This document shows, piece after piece, positions 10,142 through 19,617 of a DNA stretch of 64,000 nt. This DNA comes from an uncultured Bacteroidota bacterium (lineage in GTDB: Bacteria; Bacteroidota; Bacteroidia; Chitinophagales; Chitinophagaceae): the NCBI GenBank assembly GCA_903882805.1, contig CAIRYK010000071.1:1-64000 (forward strand), given 5' to 3'. The first letter of the stretch is position 1; each line of letters starts with the position of its first letter. The translations under genes and the position numbers were made by a program. The notes under the pieces are model-generated. The model saw only the letters and a program-made list of their open reading frames with translations, searched no databases and was not told the origin of the DNA.

Positions 10142-10747
10142 TTATTTAGAATACAATTCTACAATCAGCTGCTCTTTTATGTTTTCCGGAACTGCATCGC
10201 GTTCTGGATGTGCAAGGTATGTACCTTTCATATCTTTTTCATTCCACTCTACCCAGTTGATCTTTACATTTTTGCCGCGGATCATACCAGTAACAATAGT
10301 GTTTGCTTTGCTCTTAGGTTTCAGTTCGATCACATCGCCTGGTTTAAGGCTGTATGAAGGAATGTTCACTATCTCGCCATTAACCATGAGGTGTTTGTGA
10401 GAAACCAACTGACGGGCAGCAGGACGTGTAGGGGCAATACCCATACGGTAGATAGTATTGTCTAAACGAGCTTCAAGCAACTTAATAAGGTTCTCACCGG
10501 TTGCGCCTTTCAAACGTGCAGCTTCTACGTAAGTATTAGCGAACTGTTTTTCGAGCAAGCCGTAAGTGTACTTTGCTTTTTGTTTTTCTTTCAACTGCAC
10601 TGCGTATTCGCTTGGAGCTTTGCGCTTGCGGGTTGGGCCATGCTGGCCGGGAGGATTGCTGTTTTTAGCGAGGCTTTTGCCTGATCCTAAGATTGGTTCG
10701 CCAAATATGCGGCAAATCCTGTTTTTGGGTCCTGTGTAACGTGCCAT
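10142..10747 (-). CDS. rpsD: 30S ribosomal protein S4
   Basis: MARYTGPKNRICRIFGEPILG..., S4 domain RLDNTIYRMGIAPTRPAARQLVSHKHLMVNGEIVNIPSY. Confidence 0.97.
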   Translation of the reverse strand: MARYTGPKNRICRIFGEPILGSGKSLAKNSNPPGQHGPTRKRKAPSEYAVQLKEKQKAKYTYGLLEKQFANTYVEAARLKGATGENLIKLLEARLDNTIYRMGIAPTRPAARQLVSHKHLMVNGEIVNIPSYSLKPGDVIELKPKSKANTIVTGMIRGKNVKINWVEWNEKDMKGTYLAHPERDAVPENIKEQLIVELYSK

Positions 10748-10842
10748 TACGATTTTTTGTTTTTAGCTGCTCCGTCTCCTTTAAAAATCGTAAAATCCGA
10801 TCCGAAACAGCCTGATTAAAAATAATTGTTTATTATGAATGA

Positions 10843-10874
10843 TATCCCCTCTACAAGGTTGTAAAGGGGATATA
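10843..10874 (-). other. Imperfect hairpin in rpsK-rpsD intergenic region
   Basis: atatcccct...tacaa / ttgta...aggggatat inverted repeat around 10843-10874. Confidence 0.5.
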
Positions 10875-10881
10875 CTATATA

Positions 10882-11286
10882 CTATACTCTACGTTTTTTG
10901 GGAGGGCGACAGCCATTGTGTGGGAGAGGAGTAACGTCCTTGATAGAAGTTACTTCGATACCGCTGTTGTTAAGAGCGCGGATAGCGCCTTCACGACCAG
11001 AACCCGGTCCTTTTACATATACATCGCATCTTTTCATACCTGCATCGGTTGCTACTTTAGCGCAATCCTGTGCGGCTGTTTGAGCTGCATAAGGCGTGTT
11101 CTTTTTAGAACCGCGGAAACCCATCTTACCAGCAGAAGACCAGGAAATAACCTGACCAGCTTTGTTGGTAATGCTGATAATAATGTTGTTGAAGGTTGCA
11201 TTTATATGCACATCTCCATGAGTGTCTACTTTTACGATACGCTTTTTAGCGACGGTCTTCGCAGATGCTTGTTGCGTTTTTGCCAT
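10882..11286 (-). CDS. rpsK: 30S ribosomal protein S11
   Basis: Likely start [45 protein letters not shown]...; ends [18 protein letters not shown] track begins further upstream. Confidence 0.97.
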   Translation of the reverse strand: MAKTQQASAKTVAKKRIVKVDTHGDVHINATFNNIIISITNKAGQVISWSSAGKMGFRGSKKNTPYAAQTAAQDCAKVATDAGMKRCDVYVKGPGSGREGAIRALNNSGIEVTSIKDVTPLPHNGCRPPKKRRV

Positions 11287-11396
11287 TTTTACTTTTTGTA
11301 TTGAGGTAGTCAATTAATAGTCAAGCCGCATATTGCAGCTTTGCGTTACCCCTCCCCGAAGCGCCTGCCCGGATCCAGTAGTCAACGCGGTTTATT

Positions 11397-11777
11397 TTAC
11401 TTCTTAGGCGCTTTCTTCTTACCGGCAACTGTCTTACGCTTACCTTTACGGGTACGGCTGTTAGTACGTGTGCGCTGTCCACGTAAAGGAAGACCTTTAC
11501 GATGACGCAGTCCGCGATAACAAGCGATATCCATCAGGCGCTTAATGTTCATTTGCACTTCAGAACGCAATTGACCTTCAACTTTAAACTCTGCGTTGAT
11601 TATATTACGGATTGCAGTCTGCTCTTCATCATTCCACTCAAAAGCCTTTTTGTCGTAGCTTACGCCTGCTTTATCAAGAATGTACCGGGCAGTACTATTA
11701 CCAATGCCGAAAATATAAGTGAGCGCTATCTCACCACGTTTGTTCTTCGGAAGATCAATACCAGCTATACGAGCCAT
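11397..11777 (-). CDS. rpsM: 30S ribosomal protein S13
   Basis: [34 protein letters not shown]...[24 protein letters not shown]. Confidence 0.97.
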   Translation of the reverse strand: MARIAGIDLPKNKRGEIALTYIFGIGNSTARYILDKAGVSYDKKAFEWNDEEQTAIRNIINAEFKVEGQLRSEVQMNIKRLMDIACYRGLRHRKGLPLRGQRTRTNSRTRKGKRKTVAGKKKAPKK

Positions 11778-11870
11778 TAATATTGAGAATTTATATTTAC
11801 AATTAAAAAATAATTTCTGTTGTTTCTTTACCTTCTTAGGGATGATTCACTGAAGGGGGCCGATAACATC

Positions 11871-11987
11871 TTATCCCTGACGCTGTTTGAAACGTGGGTT
11901 CATTTTGTTGATGATATACAGTCTACCCTTACGGCGAACAATTTTACAATCTACGCTGCGCTTTTTAATGGATGCTCTTACTTTCAT
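11871..11987 (-). CDS. rpmJ: 50S ribosomal protein L36
   Basis: Not in ORF track (short). Reverse strand: [38 protein letters not shown]. Confidence 0.96.
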   Translation of the reverse strand: MKVRASIKKRSVDCKIVRRKGRLYIINKMNPRFKQRQG

Positions 11988-12042
11988 GACTTTTGTTTTG
12001 TTGTGTTTGTTTTGTTTATCTACACCCTAAAGGGCATTTTGT

Positions 12043-12261
12043 TTACTTGTAACGATAAATTATTCTGCCACGACTCAAATCGTACGGACTCATTTCAACG
12101 CCCACTTTGTCGCCAGGCAAAATACGAATATAGTGCATCCTCATTTTTCCGGAGATGGTGGCCAGTATTTCATGACCATTTTCCAAACGAACGCGAAACA
12201 TTGCGTTTGACAATGCTTCAACTATTGTTCCGTCTTGTTTAATCAGTGATTGTTTGGCCAT
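12043..12261 (-). CDS. infA: Translation initiation factor IF-1
   Basis: [72 protein letters not shown]. Confidence 0.98.
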   Translation of the reverse strand: MAKQSLIKQDGTIVEALSNAMFRVRLENGHEILATISGKMRMHYIRILPGDKVGVEMSPYDLSRGRIIYRYK

Positions 12262-12277
12262 ATTTTCTAAAGGACTG

Positions 12278-12285
12278 CAAAGGTA
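12278..12285 (-). promoter_or_regulatory. Bacteroidota -7-like box TACCTTTG upstream of infA operon
   Basis: TACCTTTG on minus strand (TAnnTTTG consensus) 17 nt upstream of infA start; -33 element weak. Confidence 0.5.
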
Positions 12286-12468
12286 GTAAAAACTTTTGAT
12301 TTAATTAAATAACGTGAAAAAAATAAAAAATAAGCAGCCAACACTCTACATGTCGGTCCGAATTTGTTCATTTTATTTCAACAGAGTTGCGAAAGTACGT
12401 GTTTTTCGCAACAAATGCCTTACAAATATTAAACCTGTTCTCATCTTCGAGCACAAGCATGGCGCTTT

Positions 12469-13383
12469 CTAGTTAATACGTGCACCCGACAATGAAATTA
12501 CAGACTTGCCGCCGCCATGACCAGGCGCCGGCAAATTGGGATAGGTATTGGTTGTTTTAACCGACAGGCTGCATCCCGGCTGTATTGTCGCTGCCTTTGT
12601 AGGAATGCAACTCTGAAAATTGAGCGTATATCCGTTTACTGTAGTTGCATTTATTGAATAATTAAGATAGTCGCAACCCGACGAAAGCGTTATTTTAGTC
12701 GTGTCTATCTGATAAGTGAGCGATATGGGCAACTGATGCGCAACCGGCGCGTCGTATTGATTAAAAGTGTCGGTTGAAGTATACGTCCAATAAACATCGT
12801 TTCCGCTCCATACTAATGTATTAGTAGCGCAATCCAACGACCATGTGCCAGAAACTGGCGCCTTGGGTATTACGCCCAGATTGTTTGCCATACCTGAACT
12901 CGTGCCACTCCATGTGCCGGACCATTTCCCTAAACCTTTAGCTACGGAAAGCGGACTACGGACAAAAACAGATACCGGGAAACGGGAATAATTGAGCGCC
13001 TGAGGCGTGTTGATATTGAAGGATAAATTTTGTGAATAACTTGGAGTTGCAATGATACCAGCCACTTTCGATGTGTTAACATTAACGCCTACCGTGGCTA
13101 CCTCGCCTGCGGCAAGCGCTCCCGAAGTATTGGTGAAACTGAGCATACCTGCAGAACCTGTTACATTATCGTCGATAGTATAATTGAGGATACTACCAGA
13201 TGGCCCGATATTAGCAACTGTAAAATACTGTGCGCAATTGCCTGGCAAAATAACCGTGATAGGTATTTCCTTTACTTCTAGTACCGGAGTTGGCCGAGCA
13301 ACCTCATCGGGCGCTTTTGTGCAACTCAGCGGCAGTAAAAACAGCAAAAATCCTATTAAGCATAACCGGCTCAGTAACTGCAT
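12469..13383 (-). CDS. Hypothetical lipoprotein
   Basis: 304-aa ORF with lipobox LLPLSC; Bacteroidota-type secreted protein, no recognised domain. Confidence 0.6.
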   Translation of the reverse strand: MQLLSRLCLIGFLLFLLPLSCTKAPDEVARPTPVLEVKEIPITVILPGNCAQYFTVANIGPSGSILNYTIDDNVTGSAGMLSFTNTSGALAAGEVATVGVNVNTSKVAGIIATPSYSQNLSFNINTPQALNYSRFPVSVFVRSPLSVAKGLGKWSGTWSGTSSGMANNLGVIPKAPVSGTWSLDCATNTLVWSGNDVYWTYTSTDTFNQYDAPVAHQLPISLTYQIDTTKITLSSGCDYLNYSINATTVNGYTLNFQSCIPTKAATIQPGCSLSVKTTNTYPNLPAPGHGGGKSVISLSGARIN

Positions 13384-13477
13384 GGGTGGTATTTGCTACA
13401 AATATAAACTTCAGCCCACTCATTAGCAAATATCGCCAATGCTGTTAGCCGAACAAAAGGGTTGTGCTTCAAGCTGT

Positions 13478-14056
13478 TTATCCCATTGCTGCAACAGGAG
13501 CCAACCTGTGCGCCCACTCCATTAGCGACCCATACTGTTCGTCAATCAGATCGTGGGGTAGTTGGTAGGGATCGTGCTTGGTTGTAAGAAACACAGTATG
13601 CATAGACAGGCGTTTACCAAACTCCATGTCGCTGATGCTGTTTCCTATCATCACGCTACGTTTAAAATCTATGCCCGGAAAATCTTGCTGAGCCTGTAAC
13701 CCCATACCGGTGTTAGGTTTGCGGTTTCTATCTTCATTATTTACCGCCGTGGCCGAGTACACCTTGTCTATTCTGCCGCCTTCTTCGGCCACATGGCGTT
13801 TCATATTGGCATGTATTTCGCGCAGGGTTTCCAACGTCATTATACCCCGCCCTACTCCACGCTGGTTGGTAACAACTACTATATTACCAAAGACGCTATT
13901 AAACATACGCATAGCCTCAAGCACGCCGTCGTGAAACTTAAACTCATCCCAATTGGTGATGTAAGAGCCTACAGATTCTATATTAATTACGCCGTCTCTA
14001 TCTAAAAACAACGACCAGCTTTTATCGATTTCGGGTTTACCGTTCAATATCTCCAT
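13478..14056 (-). CDS. HAD-IIIA family phosphatase, D-glycero-D-manno-heptose-1,7-bisphosphate 7-phosphatase-like
   Basis: LFLDRDGVINIE, VVTNQRGVGRGIMT, MIGNSISDMEFGKRL; adjacent to gmhA-like gene. Confidence 0.82.
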   Translation of the reverse strand: MEILNGKPEIDKSWSLFLDRDGVINIESVGSYITNWDEFKFHDGVLEAMRMFNSVFGNIVVVTNQRGVGRGIMTLETLREIHANMKRHVAEEGGRIDKVYSATAVNNEDRNRKPNTGMGLQAQQDFPGIDFKRSVMIGNSISDMEFGKRLSMHTVFLTTKHDPYQLPHDLIDEQYGSLMEWAHRLAPVAAMG

Positions 14057-14073
14057 TGCTACAAACCTAACAT

Positions 14074-14652
14074 TTACTTTTTAAACAAATGCGCCTCTAC
14101 CAACTGGCAGATGATATGCCCAACCATTATATGCGACTCCTGTATACGCGGCGTATCGCTGCTCGGAACATTGATCAGGTGATCGCAGATTTCCTTCATT
14201 TTACCTCCGCCTACTCCAGTTAATCCTACATTTATCATACCAATTTCGCGAGCCTGCTCCATGGCTTTAATAATATTTACAGAGTTGCCCGAGGTGCTCA
14301 GTCCTACCAGCACATCGCCGGGGCGGCCCATACCTTTTATCATACGGCTATATACTACATCGTAGCCATAGTCGTTTGCTACAGCCGTCATGTATGATGA
14401 ATTGCAATGCAATGCTTCTGAGGGGAGCGGATCTCTATCGAAATAAAACCTGCCGCTAAATTCTGCTGCAAGATGCTGGGCGTCGGCAGCGCTACCGCCG
14501 TTGCCGCAAAACAGCACTTTGTTACCGTTTTCGAACGCTTTAATTATTAATGCAGTTACCTGCTCTATACGGGCTATCAGCTCAGGGCTGGATAGTATTT
14601 GTTGCTTAACGGCTATAGAAGCCTCTACGATACTGGATATTTGTTGTTGCAT
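14074..14652 (-). CDS. gmhA: SIS-domain sedoheptulose-7-phosphate isomerase
   Basis: KVLFCGNGGSAADAQHLAAEFSGRF, DVLVGLSTSGNSVNIIKAM, IQESHIMVGHIICQLVE. Confidence 0.88.
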   Translation of the reverse strand: MQQQISSIVEASIAVKQQILSSPELIARIEQVTALIIKAFENGNKVLFCGNGGSAADAQHLAAEFSGRFYFDRDPLPSEALHCNSSYMTAVANDYGYDVVYSRMIKGMGRPGDVLVGLSTSGNSVNIIKAMEQAREIGMINVGLTGVGGGKMKEICDHLINVPSSDTPRIQESHIMVGHIICQLVEAHLFKK

Positions 14653-15028
14653 AAGCTTGGTTCAAAAATACACGGTTATATCAAAGATAAAAACTCGGGC
14701 CTTGCTGCGCTGTTACAAAATGTGTAAAACAGCCTGATTTAACACAATTGTAGCTATTATATGTATAACTCTCATAAGAATTCAGCAATTTCAATGCCAA
14801 AACAAAAGCAGCGAGAGTATGTCCCAAGCAAATTACCCATAATTCCTCCTGTGACGCTGGCAGAATCTTTTGTTTATTTTGCCTCCCGAAACTCCTTTTC
14901 AACTGATTATTGCAAGGCTATTACTGCCATAGGTTATTCATTTATAAAGGGATGCATAAGAATGCCGCAAAAAAATTTAGTTTTGCACTCAATTGGGATA
15001 ATTAAAATTTTAATAACAATCTAATATC

Positions 15029-15676
15029 ATGAACAACGCAGCCAAACAGGAATTTCAAAAAGCCAACGACCATTCGCTGGAGTTTTACTCTCAGCTCGTT
15101 CACAATGCAGCCGATGAGCACAGTATAGTAGCGCAATCGCAAATGTCGCATTTACGCCGTTTCAACGCTATGCTTCACCTCGGCGATTTTCATGGCAAAA
15201 GTCTGCTCGATATTGGCTGCGGTCTGGGCGGTTTTTACAACTTTTTGCTGGAACGCGGTATCGAGACCGATTACATGGGTATCGACATCAATCCGGATAT
15301 GATAGCCAAGGCCAAGGAAAAAAATCCAGAGATGGCAGATCGCTTTCAGGTTTTTGATATTATTGAAAACGATTTTCCAAGTAAATTTGACTACAGCATT
15401 GCCATTGGCATACTTAACCTCAACTTTGGCGGAGAGATCAACAACGAAATGAACTTCTCGTTGATGAAACAAATGGCTAAACATTCGGAAAAGGGATTTG
15501 CAGTGTCTATGACTTCCAACCTGAGCCCAAAACCAACGCCTAACACTTATTACTTCGATGCAAAAACGATCATTGATCAAACGCTGACGATCACCAAAAA
15601 CTACAAAATAGACCATTCGTACCTGCCCAACGACTTTACTATTTTCGGGTATATGGAAGACTTTTTCAAAAAATAA
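15029..15676 (+). CDS. Class I SAM-dependent methyltransferase
   Basis: SLLDIGCGLGGFYNFL motif I; MGIDINPDMIAKAKEKN. Confidence 0.82.
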   Translation: MNNAAKQEFQKANDHSLEFYSQLVHNAADEHSIVAQSQMSHLRRFNAMLHLGDFHGKSLLDIGCGLGGFYNFLLERGIETDYMGIDINPDMIAKAKEKNPEMADRFQVFDIIENDFPSKFDYSIAIGILNLNFGGEINNEMNFSLMKQMAKHSEKGFAVSMTSNLSPKPTPNTYYFDAKTIIDQTLTITKNYKIDHSYLPNDFTIFGYMEDFFKK

Positions 15677-15685
15677 ATAACCATA

Positions 15686-16387
15686 ATGATATTTTCGATA
15701 CACCAGCCCAACTACATACCGTGGATAGGCTACTTCTATAAAATATACCGTTCCGATGTATTTATATACCTCGATTCGGTGCAATACCCACGCGGACAAA
15801 GCTATGGCGCCCGCAACACCATAAAAACAGCCAATGGGCCGCTGGTGCTAACCATACCAGTATCTATAGAAAAAGGCAAGGAGGGTAAAATAACCTACCT
15901 CGACGTTAAGTTTTCTGACCCTAAATGGAAAGTAAAACACCAGCGCACACTGGAGGCCAACTATAAGAAAGCGCCTTTTTACAATGAAGTAATGCCGCTT
16001 ATTCAGTCGGTTTTTGATCAGGATATTACGTTTGCTGAAAACAACATACAGATTATTGAAAATATCTGCAACTATATCGGTATCACCTCACAGCGCAAAC
16101 GCCTATCTGAGCTTTTGCCCGACTTTGGCCAAAAAACCGGACTGATAATAGATATAGGCAAGGCAGTAAATGGCACAGCCTACCTTTGTGGCGATGGCGG
16201 TGGCACAGAATATACAGAAGAGCAAATGCTGGCTGAAAACAATATTGCGCTAACGCACACCAAATTTCACCACCCTACCTACAAGCAGCTTTGGGCCGAA
16301 CCGTTTGTGTCGCACCTGTCTATGCTCGACCTGCTGTTTAATAAAGGTAAGGAATCGCTGAATGTAATGTTGAGTACAAACCCCTGA
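15686..16387 (+). CDS. WbqC family protein
   Basis: MIFSIHQPNYIPWIGYFYKIYRSDVFIYLDSVQYPRGQSYGARNTIK. Confidence 0.85.
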   Translation: MIFSIHQPNYIPWIGYFYKIYRSDVFIYLDSVQYPRGQSYGARNTIKTANGPLVLTIPVSIEKGKEGKITYLDVKFSDPKWKVKHQRTLEANYKKAPFYNEVMPLIQSVFDQDITFAENNIQIIENICNYIGITSQRKRLSELLPDFGQKTGLIIDIGKAVNGTAYLCGDGGGTEYTEEQMLAENNIALTHTKFHHPTYKQLWAEPFVSHLSMLDLLFNKGKESLNVMLSTNP

Positions 16388-16412
16388 TAGAAAATATACG
16401 AACAAATACATA

Positions 16413-16439
16413 GAGGGAGCTGCAACCGGTAGCTCCCTC
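16413..16439. terminator. Hairpin terminator between convergent WbqC and OmpA-family genes
   Basis: gagggagct / agctccctc 9-bp stem followed by attttatt. Confidence 0.7.
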
Positions 16440-16456
16440 ATTTTATTAGCGCTGCT

Positions 16457-17509
16457 CTACAATGCCCTGAACTCGACCCTTCTGTTGGCTTGCCTGCCTG
16501 CTTCGGTATTGTTGGAAGCTATTGGTTTCAGTGCGCCAGCGCCATTGGTTTTTATACGACTTTGGTCAATACCCGCTTTCACCAATTCAGCTTTTATAGC
16601 TCTTGCTCGTGCCAGCGACAAATACCTATTGTGCGCAGGGTCGCCGGTATTGTCGGTATGGCCGGTTATCTCCAGCCGCATGGCGGTATTGTTACGCAGC
16701 AAGGCAGCCAGTTCATTTATTGTAGCAATACACTCACTGGAAGCTACCGAATCGTCGACCGCAAAATTTATACTGTGAGTTACCACCCTGCCACCGGAAA
16801 CCAATGCCGAAAACTCGCTGCCGGGAGCCCCCCGGGTTATACGCACACGTTTGTAGCTCACGGGAGCTATACAGCCCAGAGACATAAGGTTTGGTTCAAA
16901 TCCACAGTCGGACAGGGTATGAGGGCGGCCGTTATCGAGCAGATAAGTAACCGACTGGCGACTGTAGCTGACTACACATCTATGCCATGCCGAACAATCG
17001 AAACTATCGGCAGGCATGCTGGCAGCTGTACCAGCGGCAGCCCCCGAAAAATGAATTCCGCCATGGGCGGCTATATGCATCGTTACGGTAGTGCACGGAT
17101 GCCCAAAAGCTACCTTACTCAGGTTGAGTTCGGTACAGGCCGTGTTGGCATCAAACCTAAAATCGAATTCAACGGTAAAGCTGTCGTTGTGCATCGACCA
17201 ACCTTTGACCACAGGCATAACCTGCAAAAAGGTGGTTTTTAGTTGCAGCGCATGGGCGCCATTGTTTGCCGCTACCTTTATTTTATCTTTGAGTTTATTC
17301 TGCGCTATTGCCCCTTCCGCACAATCAGATACTTGCCACTTTGCCGGAAAATCACCAATACTATCGCTAGTAAAATCGTCGTAGAAAATGAGTTGCGACC
17401 GGGTAAGCACAGCCGGAGATGCCCTATTGTTGCGCGCCTCTACGCCCTGTGCTGCGCACCACAGAGCAACAAATTGTAATAACAGCGGCAAAAAATGGCG
17501 CAATATCAT
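16457..17509 (-). CDS. OmpA-family C-terminal domain protein with N-terminal LamG/concanavalin-like region
   Basis: Likely start MILRHFLPLLLQFVALWCAAQG; C-term LEITGHTDNTGDPAHNRYLSLARARAIKAELVKAGIDQSRIKTNGAGALKPIASNNTEAGRQANRRVEF. Confidence 0.82.
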   Translation of the reverse strand: MILRHFLPLLLQFVALWCAAQGVEARNNRASPAVLTRSQLIFYDDFTSDSIGDFPAKWQVSDCAEGAIAQNKLKDKIKVAANNGAHALQLKTTFLQVMPVVKGWSMHNDSFTVEFDFRFDANTACTELNLSKVAFGHPCTTVTMHIAAHGGIHFSGAAAGTAASMPADSFDCSAWHRCVVSYSRQSVTYLLDNGRPHTLSDCGFEPNLMSLGCIAPVSYKRVRITRGAPGSEFSALVSGGRVVTHSINFAVDDSVASSECIATINELAALLRNNTAMRLEITGHTDNTGDPAHNRYLSLARARAIKAELVKAGIDQSRIKTNGAGALKPIASNNTEAGRQANRRVEFRAL

Positions 17510-17739
17510 GATACAAATATAACCCGGATAGAAGAGTTTCCTACCTGTGGCATGGCATAAGGCATGCCTACAAATCAAAACAGACAAGCCATCCTTTTCC
17601 GTAATATATACCGCTATTTTGCTGCTTGCCTTATGGATTTAGTAAAAGATATACAACAGAAGTGGAAAAAAATTAGCTTTAAAAACGGGCTCATTTTCCG
17701 AGGAACCCTTAATTTCACCGCAAAGCAAAACTACTTTTA

Positions 17740-18195
17740 ATGAAAGTAATGATAATAATGGGGTCGCAGACCGACGAAAGCGTAATGATGGAGGGCAGCA
17801 AATGGCTCACCTGGTTTGGCATAGAGCACAATATGGTGGTAGCTTCTGCCCATCGCAACCCCGACAAAGTAAGAGAACTGATGGTAACGGCTCAGGCCAA
17901 CGGATATGGCGTGATTATAGCCGCAGCTGGTATGGCCGCAGCCTTACCCGGCGTATGTTCGGCATACACATCGCTGCCAGTACTGGGTGTGCCGCTGGAT
18001 GGTGGACTGCCAGGCGGCATAGACGCCCTGTATAGCATTGTGCAAATGCCCGCCGGACTGCCCGTAGGTACCCTGGCTGTAGGTAAGGCCGGCGCTCGCA
18101 ACGCCGCAGCGCTGGCAGCAAGAATAATTGCCTTGAGCAATGCTGCCGTAGCGGCCAAAGTAGAAGAATTTAAAGCAAACGACTACAGAATTTAA
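17740..18195 (+). CDS. purE: N5-carboxyaminoimidazole ribonucleotide mutase
   Basis: IMGSQTDESVM, SAHRNPDKVRELM, AAAGMAAALPGVCSAYTSLPVLGVPL. Confidence 0.95.
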   Translation: MKVMIIMGSQTDESVMMEGSKWLTWFGIEHNMVVASAHRNPDKVRELMVTAQANGYGVIIAAAGMAAALPGVCSAYTSLPVLGVPLDGGLPGGIDALYSIVQMPAGLPVGTLAVGKAGARNAAALAARIIALSNAAVAAKVEEFKANDYRI

Positions 18196-18342
18196 TGCGG
18201 AGATAACAACTGTCATAGATATTTGATGTTGACTCCGGGATACTTTAACCCCTATCGAAAATCAATATTGCCCGCCACCCAAAAAGTCGTTTAATTTGGC
18301 AGGCTATTTGTTACGTTTTTTATAACCCAAAAACACAACACT

Positions 18343-19350
18343 TTGACAGAAGCTATCATAAACTTAGAAACCGTAAACCCCATCGAGTTTTTCGGTATCA
18401 ACAACAGTAAGTTCGACATACTGAAAAAGAGGTTTCCGTTGCTGAAACTGCTATCGCGCGGAACACAAATAAAAATAACCGGCCAGCCCGAAGAGGTAGC
18501 CGCTGCACAGGTGAAGATTGGCCAGGTAATACAATACCTGGAGCGCAATGGCCACTTATCTGAAAACTACTTTTCGCGCATACTGGGCGATGAAGAGCAG
18601 GGCGAACCGGTAACTGAAGACCCGGCCAACAACGACATTCTGGTGTTTGGCCCAAATGGTAAGGTGATAAGGGCAAAAACCCGAAACCAAAAGCTGATGG
18701 CGCAGGCTTCGGAGAAAAACGATATACTGTTTGCCATAGGGCCTGCGGGTACTGGTAAAACCTATACTGCTGTGGCGTTGGCTGTGCGCGCGTTGAAAAA
18801 CAAAGCGGTACGCAAAATAATACTGACCCGCCCGGCGGTGGAGGCAGGCGAAAGCCTCGGTTTTTTGCCCGGCGACCTGAAAGAAAAAATAGACCCGTAT
18901 CTGCGCCCGCTTTATGATGCGCTCGACGATATGATACCCAGCGACAAACTGAACTACTATATGGCCAACCGTATAATAGAAATAGCTCCGCTGGCCTATA
19001 TGCGCGGCCGCACCCTGGATAATGCGTTTATAATACTGGACGAAGCCCAAAACTCGACCGACCTGCAGCTAAAAATGTTTCTGACGCGTATAGGCTCATC
19101 GGCAAAGGCCATAATTACCGGCGACCTGACACAGATAGACTTGCCGAAGAATCAGAAATCGGGTTTGTTTAAGGCTACGCGCATATTGAAAAATATAGAA
19201 GGCATAGCCCAGATAACCCTCGATGAGGCCGATGTAGTGCGCCACCGACTGGTAAAAATGATCATCCGCGCTTACGACAAAGATCTGGAACGCGACAAGG
19301 AACTGGAAGAAAAAAGAACAGGCAAAAAGGTAGAAGAGCAGGAACAATAG
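18343..19350 (+). CDS. phoH: PhoH family protein
   Basis: Walker A AIGPAGTGKTYTAVALAV, ILTRPAVEAGESLGFLPGDLKEKIDPYLRPLYDAL, IILDEAQNST. Confidence 0.94.
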   Translation: MTEAIINLETVNPIEFFGINNSKFDILKKRFPLLKLLSRGTQIKITGQPEEVAAAQVKIGQVIQYLERNGHLSENYFSRILGDEEQGEPVTEDPANNDILVFGPNGKVIRAKTRNQKLMAQASEKNDILFAIGPAGTGKTYTAVALAVRALKNKAVRKIILTRPAVEAGESLGFLPGDLKEKIDPYLRPLYDALDDMIPSDKLNYYMANRIIEIAPLAYMRGRTLDNAFIILDEAQNSTDLQLKMFLTRIGSSAKAIITGDLTQIDLPKNQKSGLFKATRILKNIEGIAQITLDEADVVRHRLVKMIIRAYDKDLERDKELEEKRTGKKVEEQEQ

Positions 19351-19386
19351 TATAGCAACTACCCTTTCCGATAATTTTAACTACCA

Positions 19387-19422
19387 CGCCTCGCAGCCCG
19401 ATTGCTGCGAGGCGTTTTTTTT
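19387..19422 (+). terminator. Intrinsic terminator downstream of phoH
   Basis: cgcctcgcag / ctgcgaggcg 10-bp stem, 8-nt loop, followed by T8. Confidence 0.92.
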
Positions 19423-19617
19423 GTGTGATTTTTGATTGATTATATCTGAACAGCAGATAAACCTGAATTGTATTTTAGAAATTCAAAAAAAAACAATACA
19501 CCCAATAGCGGGGAGAATTGTGTGTGGGTATTAGTTAACGCAGAACACTATCGGCTTTTTCCTTCTGTTTTTGGGCATGGTATTTATATTTGCTGCACAA
19601 TACCAAAAACCGTTATT

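Noticed and set aside
15152-15799. 215-aa minus ORF
   Set aside because: Antisense to the methyltransferase/WbqC genes; no motif.
16890-16915. ggttcaaatccac T-loop-like motif suggestive of a tRNA
   Set aside because: Inside the OmpA coding sequence with no acceptor/anticodon stems around it.
16490-17242. 250-aa + strand ORF
   Set aside because: Lies fully antisense to the OmpA-family gene, which has clear motifs; composition looks spurious.
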